Assembly: GCA_938075155.1 (NCBI GenBank)
Contig: CALJGL010000020.1
Location: forward strand, 10,012 to 74,011
Source of the DNA: UBA12191 sp009937185
Lineage (GTDB): Bacteria > Planctomycetota > UBA8108 > UBA1146
Direction: 5' to 3'
DNA: 64,000 nucleotides
The position numbers and the translations under genes are program-made. The notes below the pieces were generated by a model. That model was given only the letters and a program-made list of their open reading frames with translations, made no database searches and was not told where the DNA came from. Below are positions 14,913 through 23,285 of this stretch, in pieces (the first letter of the stretch is position 1; each line of letters starts with the position of its first letter).

Positions 14913-16739
14913 CTAATTCTGAAGATTGATTTTCCGAATCTGCTCACGGACGGCTTGGGCTCTTTCGGTTTCGCCACCCGCCTCTAGTAACTGTTGTAGA
15001 TCATCCAACAGTCCAGGGCTTTCACCCACCCAGGGAATAAGCGCTTCTAGGTGACGAGCTGCGGCCAATGGTTGACCTGATTGGGCAGCAGCAATCGCCT
15101 GTTTTTGTCCCAGAACTCCTCGGAGTGTCACGAGTGCCGGCAGCAATCCCCACTTCTCTCTGGAACGGTCAAGCCACAAGGCCAGTTCTCCGGGTCCTTC
15201 TGTTTTCTCAATCAATTGCCCTAATCTGAGAATCAGATCATGGCCGGGCACTAAAGTCTGTTGAAGCGCAGAGTCCCACCATTCTTTCGCCTGGTCCAAT
15301 TGACCTGCTACGGCATACATATAGCCCAATCGCTCGGCGAGTTTTGTTCCCGAGGGTTCGAGCAGGGCTTCTCCTCCTCGTGTCCAACTCAATAAGGACG
15401 TCAGATGAGTAATGGCTTGAAGCGCAGATTCCTGAACCTTGAGAGGAAGAGGGGGACGACCGGGTAACAAGACATCATCCAGGTTGACGCTGGCGGCTTC
15501 CATTTGAAGAGAGGCTTGTCTCATTTGCCATCGAGTCTGTCCTGCAGATGCTGTTACACCTAGAGTCAAGATGGTCAGAGCTAATGTTACGTACCCGGCG
15601 ATCGAATACTTTCCTGACCTTCTCAAAGGTTGCTGCTGTAGAGAGACGTCTTTTTCGGTTAACAGTTGGAATGATTTCCAAGATAAGAATGTGACCGTAA
15701 GTGCGATGCCTGTCGCCATCAATAAAGGTATCTGTTCATAGACACCTCTCCAGGCAAACCAACTCAGGATGAAAAGTATAGAAACAGAGATCTCTCCCAC
15801 CCATGACAGGTTCGATTTACGAGAGACCTTGCGAGCCTCCGGACTCTTCTTGTTGGCTAGGATTCCGGGCTCGCCAATTCCAAAGGACAAAACACCATTT
15901 GGGCAAACGTCAACACAGTCGAGACATTTCATGCAGCCGGGATCAACGACCTGTTGATGAACCTTGATCTCTTTTGAGATTTGAACATTGGACGTGCAGT
16001 TCGCGGTGCAAAGTCCACATGATTCACAAAGACTCATGTCTGCAACTATCCGCAGAGGAGATACCCTATCTGCAGCATTGAAAAAGGCTCCGTAAGGACA
16101 GCCGTAGGTGCAAAACCCCTTAGCTCCGAGGAGGTAGACCACAACGAACCCACAGATGAAGAAAAAAGGAATCGCCACTATCCAAGAAGGAAATGTGGCC
16201 CAGAAATCATCAACGAAGAGATGATTAGAGAATCCACGCCATGCTTGTACGGGCGTAAAAAAGTCGAGCCAGGTAGGGACCATATTCTCAAGCCATGGAA
16301 ACGTCCAGCGTTTCACCGTTGGCCAGAGGAACATATAGAACGCTAAGAAAAATGGGATCAGTCCTAGCAGTCGACTTCGAAACGGTCGTGGGGTGATCCC
16401 GATTTTTTTCATCATCCACGCACAGAGATCTTGCAGCGCAACCATGTGGCAGGCCCAACCACAAAACCAGCGACCGAGAATGGCAGTGGAGAGAATGGCA
16501 AGGATGAAGAAGATGAACCCTGCGTTGACTTCACCATTCTCTAGCGTGTACATGCTCTCGGATGGTTCGATCGGGGAGAGGGTTGACCCTGTGATCCACC
16601 AATGCAAAAGATGGCCGGCGATAAGCAGGTGGACAAACCCGAGAACGAGAGCTCTACGGCGACCGGATCGGCCGGGTTGGCGGTGCGAGGGTCTTTGGAA
16701 TCCCTCGCATCCTTTTTTCGGTTTCCCTGCCTTGGACAA
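14913..16739 (-). CDS. Membrane polyferredoxin (NapH/NosR-like) with TPR-like C-terminus
   Basis: A 608-residue inner-membrane iron-sulphur protein. Helices near 28-45 and 70-90 are followed by F-C-G-W-A-C-H (about 92), and after more helices by G-F-C-T-Y-G-C-P-Y-G-A (about 212-222): the two C-x3-C-type motifs of NapH/NosR. Then come two [4Fe-4S] clusters: C-E-S-C-G-L-C-T-A-N-C and C-M-K-C-L-D-C-V-D-V-C-P. Further helices around 310-400 lead to a helical-repeat C-terminus (about 430-608) resembling TPRs. Such proteins pass quinol electrons across the membrane. Convergent with the NosFY-like ABC genes. NosR fuses an FMN_bind domain to this core; here the FMN_bind domain is a separate protein at 5172. 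The substrate is unknown. Confidence 0.8.
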   Translation of the reverse strand: MSKAGKPKKGCEGFQRPSHRQPGRSGRRRALVLGFVHLLIAGHLLHWWITGSTLSPIEPSESMYTLENGEVNAGFIFFILAILSTAILGRWFCGWACHMVALQDLCAWMMKKIGITPRPFRSRLLGLIPFFLAFYMFLWPTVKRWTFPWLENMVPTWLDFFTPVQAWRGFSNHLFVDDFWATFPSWIVAIPFFFICGFVVVYLLGAKGFCTYGCPYGAFFNAADRVSPLRIVADMSLCESCGLCTANCTSNVQISKEIKVHQQVVDPGCMKCLDCVDVCPNGVLSFGIGEPGILANKKSPEARKVSRKSNLSWVGEISVSILFILSWFAWRGVYEQIPLLMATGIALTVTFLSWKSFQLLTEKDVSLQQQPLRRSGKYSIAGYVTLALTILTLGVTASAGQTRWQMRQASLQMEAASVNLDDVLLPGRPPLPLKVQESALQAITHLTSLLSWTRGGEALLEPSGTKLAERLGYMYAVAGQLDQAKEWWDSALQQTLVPGHDLILRLGQLIEKTEGPGELALWLDRSREKWGLLPALVTLRGVLGQKQAIAAAQSGQPLAAARHLEALIPWVGESPGLLDDLQQLLEAGGETERAQAVREQIRKINLQN

Positions 16740-16854
16740 CGGCCCTCCCTTTCATTGCATAGAATCATATCCAAAAGGAACAGTTCGGAGAATGTTCCTC
16801 GACAGGTTCGGGCGTGAAAGGTGAATATTCTGGGGGGGAAGGTCGCTAATTAAG

Positions 16855-16895
16855 CAAAAAAGCAGGGGTCGAGCCCATTATGGCTCGACCCCTGC
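16855..16895 (-). terminator. Strong rho-independent terminator
   Basis: A perfect 14-bp stem, 16862-16875 with 16882-16895, loop CATTAT, with AAAAAA to its left (a T-run on the minus strand). It terminates the thioredoxin-like gene at 16926-17903. Confidence 0.85.
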
Positions 16896-16925
16896 AGAAT
16901 TCTTTCAGTCCCAAATCAGGGTTTC

Positions 16926-17903
16926 TTAGTGATCAGGAACCCCGTCACCGTCGTGATCGTGGTTTCCTTCGGCGTGATCCATCGCTTCGATCGCTCCCTG
17001 AATCATTTTCTGACCCTGAGGGTTTTCAGCAACCAGTGGATCGTTGAGCATTCGGGTAAGGAAGGCTCTTGCTTCTTCTTTACGATCTTCGCTGGCGAGC
17101 CACTGCTGGCAGAACCAGAGGGCATTCAGACACTCAGGTCCACCCAGATCCTTGTTCTCCTGAAGGAACTTGACCAAAGCCGGGAAGTCTGGCTCTTGAG
17201 TGTTGAGAAGATCTTGCAGGCGCTTTGAGGCTTTATGATTCGCCACCACCTTCTGCAGTTCCTCATTGTCGGACTTCTCAGCCATGTCGAGGAACTTGGA
17301 ATAACCGGGGTAACCGAGAAGTTCATTTTTGGACATGACGGTAAAGACTTCGAGGAACATGGCGGGTGGCACTGATCCGTCTTCCATCGCCAACATCTTC
17401 TTTAGCTTGTCGCCGGCTGTTCTCAGTTCTTCCAGGTTTTTCAAGTAAGCTTCAGGACCTCCGGGAACGTATCCGGTTCTCCCGTATGGACGCATCTGTG
17501 CATCCGCAAGCATGATAGTGGGGTATCCGTTAATGCTCATCTCTTCGCGATGCTTGTCATTCATCTCTGGAGAAATGACTTTGGCCTTCGGCTCTTCGCC
17601 CTGGGGAAAGTCTAGGTAAAGGTAGATGAACTGCTTTCCCGCAGTTTCATCGAAGGCTGCAAGGTTGAACACTTCAGCGTCGAGCTTTTTGCACCAACCG
17701 CACCAGTCACTACCGGTGAAATTGATGAGGATGTCTTTTCCCTCTTTTTTCGCCATCTCCTTAGCGACTTCGATGTCCATGACCCAAGGAAGGCCATTTT
17801 CTAATTCAGCAGGGGCATCGTCTGCTGGAGCGGCCATGAGCGCTGGAGTCAACGAGAGGGTTAGAATCGAGAGACACAAAACCCAAATCAAAGGTGACTT
17901 CAT
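16926..17903 (-). CDS. Secreted thioredoxin-family protein
   Basis: A 325-residue exported protein. A signal peptide (MKSPLIW...ALMAAP) precedes a thioredoxin-fold domain with G-S-D-W-C-G-W-C-K-K-L (about 70-80) and N-G-Y-P-T-I-M-L (cis-Pro), followed by a helical C-terminal region and an acidic Asp/His tail (D-H-D-G-D-G-V-P-D-H), which looks like a divalent-cation-binding loop. Unlike the gene at 9043, the active-site Cys pair is ordinary. AAGGAG lies 5 nt before the ATG at 17903; the open frame extends upstream but without support. Probably a periplasmic disulphide reductase or isomerase. Confidence 0.8.
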   Translation of the reverse strand: MKSPLIWVLCLSILTLSLTPALMAAPADDAPAELENGLPWVMDIEVAKEMAKKEGKDILINFTGSDWCGWCKKLDAEVFNLAAFDETAGKQFIYLYLDFPQGEEPKAKVISPEMNDKHREEMSINGYPTIMLADAQMRPYGRTGYVPGGPEAYLKNLEELRTAGDKLKKMLAMEDGSVPPAMFLEVFTVMSKNELLGYPGYSKFLDMAEKSDNEELQKVVANHKASKRLQDLLNTQEPDFPALVKFLQENKDLGGPECLNALWFCQQWLASEDRKEEARAFLTRMLNDPLVAENPQGQKMIQGAIEAMDHAEGNHDHDGDGVPDH

Positions 17904-18093
17904 GAGTTCTCCTTGCGAGGAATGAATCCTATGAGTAGTGACCTCAAATGTATGGATCTGAGGTCGAGTCCGTATTGATCTCAACTGATGAAGAGATCGT
18001 AAATATGATGAATATAGGAGCCTATCCGATGCCTAGCGGTAGCGGAAGGGGAGTGAACCGACTCCAAGGGCCAAAATAGACCGAATTTTGTAA

Positions 18094-19725
18094 TTACCGG
18101 ACTTCTGGGTTCTTCTCTGACGCCCACGGTCGACTGATCACGCAGGCGTTGATTCCACCCACTCCCATCGATAGTTTCCCGGCAAGTCCCTCCGGTAAGT
18201 TGACGGAGTCTCCCAAGAGAAAGTTCCCATGGATATCAGAGATCTGGCTGTTGAGTTCCGCATCCTCGAGCGAGGTTGGGGCAACTTGTCCTTCTTCCCC
18301 AGCGATCATCTGAGCGGTGAGCTCCCAGCCGCCACAGACTCCCATGCCATGACCAAAGGTTCCCTTGCGGGCGGTCATGAGGATGTCTTCGGGAAATAAC
18401 TTTCGAGCATTTTGAACTTCAAGGAAATCTCCAGGGGTGGCTGTGCAGTGAAGGTCCCATGAGGTCACTTCTTCGACCTTGGCATCTGCAGAGCAAAGTG
18501 CGGAATGAATCGAAGCAGTTGGCCCTTCTTCACTGGGCGTGATGATGTGATCTGCATCTGAAGTAAGGCCTACACCGATGGGTTCCATTCCAATAGGGGT
18601 GAATCCTCGTGCCGTCATTTTTTCGAGATCACCGATGATCCAGACGCAGGATCCGCCACTGATATGAGTTCCTCGAAGGCCGGTGAGGGGCTTCGATACG
18701 TCTCCATCATTGGAGAGTACACGTGCAGCATTGAAAGCACCGACAACCATCGGGTGGGGTGGAGGATCGGAAGCACCAATAACAACAGCTTCAGCTTCAC
18801 CTCTTTGGATGGCATCCATACCAAGTTTGAGAGCGACTCCAAATGTCGAGCATGCCGCTACAGGTGAAAAACTAGGCCCAGTGATCTTGCCCATCATCGT
18901 GATCTGAGTGGCTACAGAACTGTGTATATTCCACAGGAGGTTCGGAGATATGGCATTCCAGGGTTCTTCGGGAACTCCCCAATCCTTACGCAGTTGGGCT
19001 GCTTTCTTCATCTTTCCGCGAATGACGGAAGTTTTGTTGCTCTCCACTTCTCCGACGACGTTGACGCCTTCTATTTCACGGCTTTCAACAAGGTATTCTT
19101 TTAATTTCGACGACTGTGCAGCCCAGTATTTATTCCAAGTTATTCGAGCCTCTTCCTGATCAGCGACGGGCAGAGATTCTGGATGATCAGGTAATTCTGA
19201 AAGTGTATCCGGACGCGCATCTCCTGCATCAAATGCAGCTCGCGCTGGACAATTATCGGGGTGAGCCCAGAAAGCATCCCAGTTTCTTTGTGCCTTGTCT
19301 GCTGTCAAAGCGACTTCCGATATGGTCGGAAGATCTCCCAGACCTGTACCGACATAAACATGAGCGGCGTTTCCCAGTTCTTGAAGTGTTTCTTCAATTC
19401 CGGGGTTTTGTTCTAACGCCTGTATAAAACTTCCAACAGCCATCAGGGTCGTGAGTCCCATTTTACTTTGAAGTTGCCTGAAGCGATTGGGGGGAAATCT
19501 TTCGTCGATCCAAGGGTGATATTTTTCAAGATCAAAGTCGGGTTTACCCACCAAGAAATTGCTGGGACCAAATTCTTCAAAAGATTCTAGCCAAGAGCCA
19601 CCTTGGTAAAGTTTCTCTCGGAAGGAGTCTACATCATCGCATCCCGGAGCGACGACACCCCAGCCAAAGACACCTACGCGACGTCGGGATTGTTGAACCA
19701 TTTTTTCGCTGCGGTTTTCGCTCAA
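18094..19725 (-). CDS. Beta-ketoacyl synthase-like protein with an internal insertion
   Basis: A 543-residue thiolase-fold protein, about 130 longer than FabF. The catalytic triad is visible: Cys292 in V-A-A-C-S-T-F-G, His426 in L-H-C-T-A-T-P-G-D (replacing the usual H-G-T-G-T), Lys454 in R-K-G-T-F-G-H and His459. The extra length is a charged, Trp-containing stretch of about residues 131-260, between the first strand V-Y-V-G-T-G and the Cys loop. No ACP, ketoreductase or acyltransferase is adjacent; a phosphopantetheinyl transferase lies at the right edge of the window. It may make or elongate a special lipid or polyketide starter. The start is TTG with AAGGAG at 7 nt. Confidence 0.75.
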   Translation of the reverse strand: MSENRSEKMVQQSRRRVGVFGWGVVAPGCDDVDSFREKLYQGGSWLESFEEFGPSNFLVGKPDFDLEKYHPWIDERFPPNRFRQLQSKMGLTTLMAVGSFIQALEQNPGIEETLQELGNAAHVYVGTGLGDLPTISEVALTADKAQRNWDAFWAHPDNCPARAAFDAGDARPDTLSELPDHPESLPVADQEEARITWNKYWAAQSSKLKEYLVESREIEGVNVVGEVESNKTSVIRGKMKKAAQLRKDWGVPEEPWNAISPNLLWNIHSSVATQITMMGKITGPSFSPVAACSTFGVALKLGMDAIQRGEAEAVVIGASDPPPHPMVVGAFNAARVLSNDGDVSKPLTGLRGTHISGGSCVWIIGDLEKMTARGFTPIGMEPIGVGLTSDADHIITPSEEGPTASIHSALCSADAKVEEVTSWDLHCTATPGDFLEVQNARKLFPEDILMTARKGTFGHGMGVCGGWELTAQMIAGEEGQVAPTSLEDAELNSQISDIHGNFLLGDSVNLPEGLAGKLSMGVGGINACVISRPWASEKNPEVR

Positions 19726-19982
19726 TGAAGTTCTCCTTCGTCAGCGGACGTGTGCCTCGACCCGGTCAGTCCGGACGGGATGGCATCTTCCTGTCTTTGA
19801 GTCCTGTTTTCTAGTCATTCGTGGGTGGGGGAGACTGGCGGGGTTTCTATCGGGGTTTCTATTCCTTCGATCAGAGTTCGAAGGACCTACCGGGGAATCC
19901 GTTGAGGCGAGGTATATTGGCGATTGCGAATCACTGGGGCTCCATTCAGTATTGAGCCCTGTCAGAGAATTCAGGCTCCTCA

Positions 19983-21074
19983 GTGCGAAAGGTCCTCATG
20001 TATTTCCATTCGAGTCTCGTGGGGAGGCGTGAGTTGAATACTCAGAAAACTTCTCTCCAAGCTTCAATGTTGATTCAGATGCTGACAATCGCCATCGGAG
20101 CATTCACTCTCCTCGGCTGTTCAGGGCCGGAAGTAAGGCCCGACAGATTTACATGGGAGCTGGCTGAAGAACGTCTGAAATCCGGGATCTTTCAGCAGGT
20201 GAATACTCCACCGGAGTACATCGTTCTTGAGGGATATCCTTCTGAGCACGTTCAAGCTATTTCTTCCGGGATCGATGTTGCGAGAGAATATTTTGGAAAC
20301 TTCGGGCCTGTTCGTGTCTACATTTTGGGGAAAACCGATGGGACTGAAGGAAATTCCGAGGCGTATCAAAACTTTGTCGAAGAGTATTGTCGATTGAGAA
20401 CAGAATGGGCACCTTTTGGATTCGAAGAAGATTGTATTGGAGATTCCGCACAGCGACTTGTCGATGTTGCGAAGTCGGGTGGGCAGGAAGCCTTTCAATC
20501 GATGGTGATTCACACCGAGCCTCCGTATTCCGAACTGATCTTTATCAATGCGGATGACTGGGGTGAAACTGACATGCCTCTCAGGGGAATCCATGAATAC
20601 ACCCATGTGTTTCAATGTATTTTCCCAGAGTCTCCCGGCTGGTTAATGGAGGGCGGGGCCGTTTTCTTTGAAGCTTGGCTCGGGAGTAAGAATGGCTGGG
20701 TTGACTTTAGAACCGCAATGCATCGATCCCTCTGGAGCGCACAGCAAGGGCGCGATCGTGGCAAAGGGTTGTCGGATATGGAATATACGAGAGATCTCCC
20801 TGAGGAAATGATTCCTTTTCACCGGAGCATTGCATACGACATGGGCGTCTGGGCCGTCACGTTTATGATCTCGCGTTCTAATGATGGAAGTGTCAGTGAC
20901 TTCCGAGATCAGTTTTATCCACTGGTCAAAACTGAGGGTTGGCAAAGAGCCGTTTCTATCTATGCCGGGACAGCGGATATCGATGAGTTCTATCGATTGT
21001 TCGAAGAGTTTTTGGGTCGATCACTCAAAGAACAATTGGATCTCTTAAAGACGCTTAAAGATGGATCACGCTGA
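19983..21074 (+). CDS. Lipoprotein, predicted gluzincin-type zinc metallopeptidase
   Basis: A 363-residue protein. A hydrophobic stretch ends in the lipobox L-L-G-C (Cys46), so it should be a lipoprotein. H-E-Y-T-H (204-208) is a zinc HExxH motif, and W-L-M-E-G-G-A (Glu223) fits the third ligand of gluzincins. I do not recognise a named family. The frame starts with GTG at 19983, but an inner ATG (residue 29 or 33) giving a conventional short signal sequence is equally plausible. It stands alone between divergent ketosynthase and convergent pdxT. The substrate is unknown. Confidence 0.6.
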   Translation: MRKVLMYFHSSLVGRRELNTQKTSLQASMLIQMLTIAIGAFTLLGCSGPEVRPDRFTWELAEERLKSGIFQQVNTPPEYIVLEGYPSEHVQAISSGIDVAREYFGNFGPVRVYILGKTDGTEGNSEAYQNFVEEYCRLRTEWAPFGFEEDCIGDSAQRLVDVAKSGGQEAFQSMVIHTEPPYSELIFINADDWGETDMPLRGIHEYTHVFQCIFPESPGWLMEGGAVFFEAWLGSKNGWVDFRTAMHRSLWSAQQGRDRGKGLSDMEYTRDLPEEMIPFHRSIAYDMGVWAVTFMISRSNDGSVSDFRDQFYPLVKTEGWQRAVSIYAGTADIDEFYRLFEEFLGRSLKEQLDLLKTLKDGSR

Positions 21075-21112
21075 CGAGTGAGGTGAGTGACGTGGCCGAA
21101 AAACTCTGGGCT

Positions 21113-21685
21113 TCAAAGTCCTAAGAACCAGCGGTGTAGGCGAGGATCCGTGGTCAACTCCGGGTGGAAACAACAAGCGATACAGCGATTTTGTTGAACA
21201 GCGACGGTTTCATTTTCTCGCCGAGCGAGAACGTTGACAGAATCCCCGATACGTGTGAATCGTGGGGCTCGAATAAAGACGCCTTCGCTGGTTCCGGGCC
21301 CGGGGCCTTCATTCCATTCCACCTGGTCTACGAAGGAATGAACCTGACGCCCATATGCATTGCGATCCACATCCACATCGATCAAGCCGAGCCGAGGAGG
21401 GGCTTGATCCGGATGGTGTCCCATCAGAATCGCCCCTGCACACGTCCCTAGAAGAGCTAAAGAACCATCATTCACTCGATCGGAAATCAAGGTGTCGAGC
21501 CCATGAAGCTTGAACAGGTGATGCAGTGTTGTGCTTTCTCCTCCAGGAATAATTAGATGGGTCACTCCAGTCAATTGCTCGGGCTTGCGGACCTCGATGG
21601 GGTCCACGCCCGAGGCGTGAAGGGAGCGTAGATGGGGCTCGACGGAACCCTGGAGTGCAAGAACAGCGGCGTGAACCGAACTCAA
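21113..21685 (-). CDS. pdxT: Pyridoxal 5'-phosphate synthase glutaminase subunit
   Basis: A 190-residue class I glutamine amidotransferase that supplies ammonia to PdxS. Visible: A-V-L-A-L-Q-G-S-V start, P-G-G-E-S-T-T loop, nucleophile Cys in L-G-T-C-A-G-A, and the C-terminal His-Glu of C-F-H-P-E-L. The length fits the family. A TTG start is read at 21685, two bases after the pdxS stop; the genes are coupled. Confidence 0.95.
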   Translation of the reverse strand: MSSVHAAVLALQGSVEPHLRSLHASGVDPIEVRKPEQLTGVTHLIIPGGESTTLHHLFKLHGLDTLISDRVNDGSLALLGTCAGAILMGHHPDQAPPRLGLIDVDVDRNAYGRQVHSFVDQVEWNEGPGPGTSEGVFIRAPRFTRIGDSVNVLARRENETVAVQQNRCIACCFHPELTTDPRLHRWFLGL

Positions 21686-21687
21686 GG

Positions 21688-22605
21688 TTACCAGCCTCGG
21701 TCCTGGAGCCGTTCCGCCTCAGGCAGCTTGCTGGCGTCTATTCCTGGCATTGCTTCTCCCAAATTCCTTGAGGCATTGGCGATCTCCGAAGCGTTCTCGA
21801 AGTGAGCAGTGGCATGCACTATCGCTTTGGCTGTTCTCAAGGGGTCTTTGGACTTGAAGATACCGGAGCCGACAAAGACAGCTTCTGCGCCTAGGCGCAT
21901 TGCCAAAGCCGCATCTGCAGGAGTCGCGATCCCGCCCGCTGCGAAATTTGGAACGGGCAGTCGACCTTCAGTTGCGACCTGACATACCAGTGAGTAGGGC
22001 GCACCATGATTTTTAGCAAGAGTCATCCACTCTTCTTGAGGAGATGTGGAAAGTCGACGAATCTCAGAGTGGATGGCACGCAGATGGCGAACCGCTTCCG
22101 TGATGTCTCCCGTCCCTGCTTCTCCTTTTGTTCGCAGCATGGCTGCGCCTTCGCCGATTCTGCGGAGGGCTTCACCTAGATTGGTGGCTCCACAAACGAA
22201 AGGAACTTTAAAGCGTTGTTTATCAATGTGGTGGGCATGGTCGGCAGGGGTCAGGACTTCTGATTCGTCGATGAAATCAACTTCGAGTGATTCCAGAATC
22301 TCGGCCTCTATAAAATGACCGATTCTTGCTTTAGCCATCACAGGGATGGACACGACTTTCTGGATCTCTTCGACCTTATCAACCGGAGACATGCGGGCTA
22401 CTCCGCCGTCTCTACGAATGTCGGAAGGAACACGCTCGAGGGCCATGACAGCCACTGCGCCGGCCTCTTGGGCTACGTGAGCCTCTTCTGCGGTGGTCAC
22501 GTCCATGATGACACCGCCACGAAGCATTTCAGCCAAACCGATACGGGTTCTGTGGTCAGCAGAGAGTTCTGTTCCTCGCAGGGGGGACTGGAAAGAGTCG
22601 GTCAT
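21688..22605 (-). CDS. pdxS: Pyridoxal 5'-phosphate synthase lyase subunit
   Basis: A 305-residue (beta/alpha)8 protein making PLP from ribose 5-phosphate, glyceraldehyde 3-phosphate and ammonia. Family hallmarks: G-G-V-I-M-D-V-T near the N-terminus, V-M-A-L-E-R-V-P-S-D-I-R, the catalytic lysine in V-M-A-K-A-R-I-G-H, R-T-K-G-E-A-G-T-G-D, and the phosphate loop F-A-A-G-G-I-A-T-P. A full-length DXP-independent pathway is thus encoded with pdxT. Confidence 0.97.
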   Translation of the reverse strand: MTDSFQSPLRGTELSADHRTRIGLAEMLRGGVIMDVTTAEEAHVAQEAGAVAVMALERVPSDIRRDGGVARMSPVDKVEEIQKVVSIPVMAKARIGHFIEAEILESLEVDFIDESEVLTPADHAHHIDKQRFKVPFVCGATNLGEALRRIGEGAAMLRTKGEAGTGDITEAVRHLRAIHSEIRRLSTSPQEEWMTLAKNHGAPYSLVCQVATEGRLPVPNFAAGGIATPADAALAMRLGAEAVFVGSGIFKSKDPLRTAKAIVHATAHFENASEIANASRNLGEAMPGIDASKLPEAERLQDRGW

Positions 22606-23285
22606 GGGTAGTTCCTTTCTAAAGGTCTCTCAGGGATCCCGGCAACTCGCAGGCACTTCCCAGAGGATATGTACTGGAATATGACCCCTGAATTCGGTCG
22701 ATGCGAGCAGATCGGTTGGCATATATGGGTTTCGGAGGTCATATCTGCTGGTTATTCTGTTCATTGACCTGCGGGAATTCGGGAGTTCCAGTCGTGGGGA
22801 TACCTCTATAGCCGTTTGGCGAGGGGTGGGGGATACATTACTGGTAAGCACAACGATCCTTGATTCTGCCATCTTCGGGTGGGAGGCAATACGGATCTCG
22901 GGCTCCGACAGGGTATGCAAATTGAGGTGGATCGATCTCTTCATGGATCTTTTCGCCACGCTCGGTCCGAATGGTGTGCATTCAGTCCGAGTGAGATGAA
23001 CAAGGGCGAGAGCTGCCCTGCGACATGACGTCCATCTGAGGTAAGTCTCGACGAGAGAACATGGGGCGAAGCCCTCTTCGTGTTGAGGATTTACGAACGA
23101 TTTTTTTCGGAACTCTTCGGGTGCTTCCCTGTTGAAAGCTTTGAAGGCTTGTTACTTCTGAGCATGTTTCTTACGACAAGAAAAACCGGGATTGACCCCC
23201 GCTGACATTTTTTGACATGAGATTCTAACATCGTCGATAGTGAAGCTCGTTGAGTTTCACTCGACAGAAGAAAGAGCCATATCGA
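22606..23285. other. Gap without recognisable gene; leader of amidohydrolase operon
   Basis: About 680 bp between divergent pdxS and the amidohydrolase array. Short frames on the minus strand have no recognisable domains, signal peptides or strong RBS, and I do not call them. I see no tRNA, riboswitch or large inverted repeat. A candidate promoter lies at its right end (separate entry). The pdxS promoter should lie near its left end but is not obvious. Confidence 0.5.
23212..23241 (+). promoter_or_regulatory. Candidate sigma70-type promoter of the amidohydrolase operon
   Basis: A perfect TTGACA (23212-23217), 18-nt spacer, then GATAGT (23236-23241; four of six match TATAAT). It lies about 45-75 bp before the first gene's ATG at 23286. 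Confidence 0.4.

Noticed and set aside
22630..22959. Minus-strand frame of 109 codons in the gap upstream of pdxS
   Set aside because: No RBS, domain or signal peptide, and basic low-information composition; it looks like chance open frame in a promoter region.
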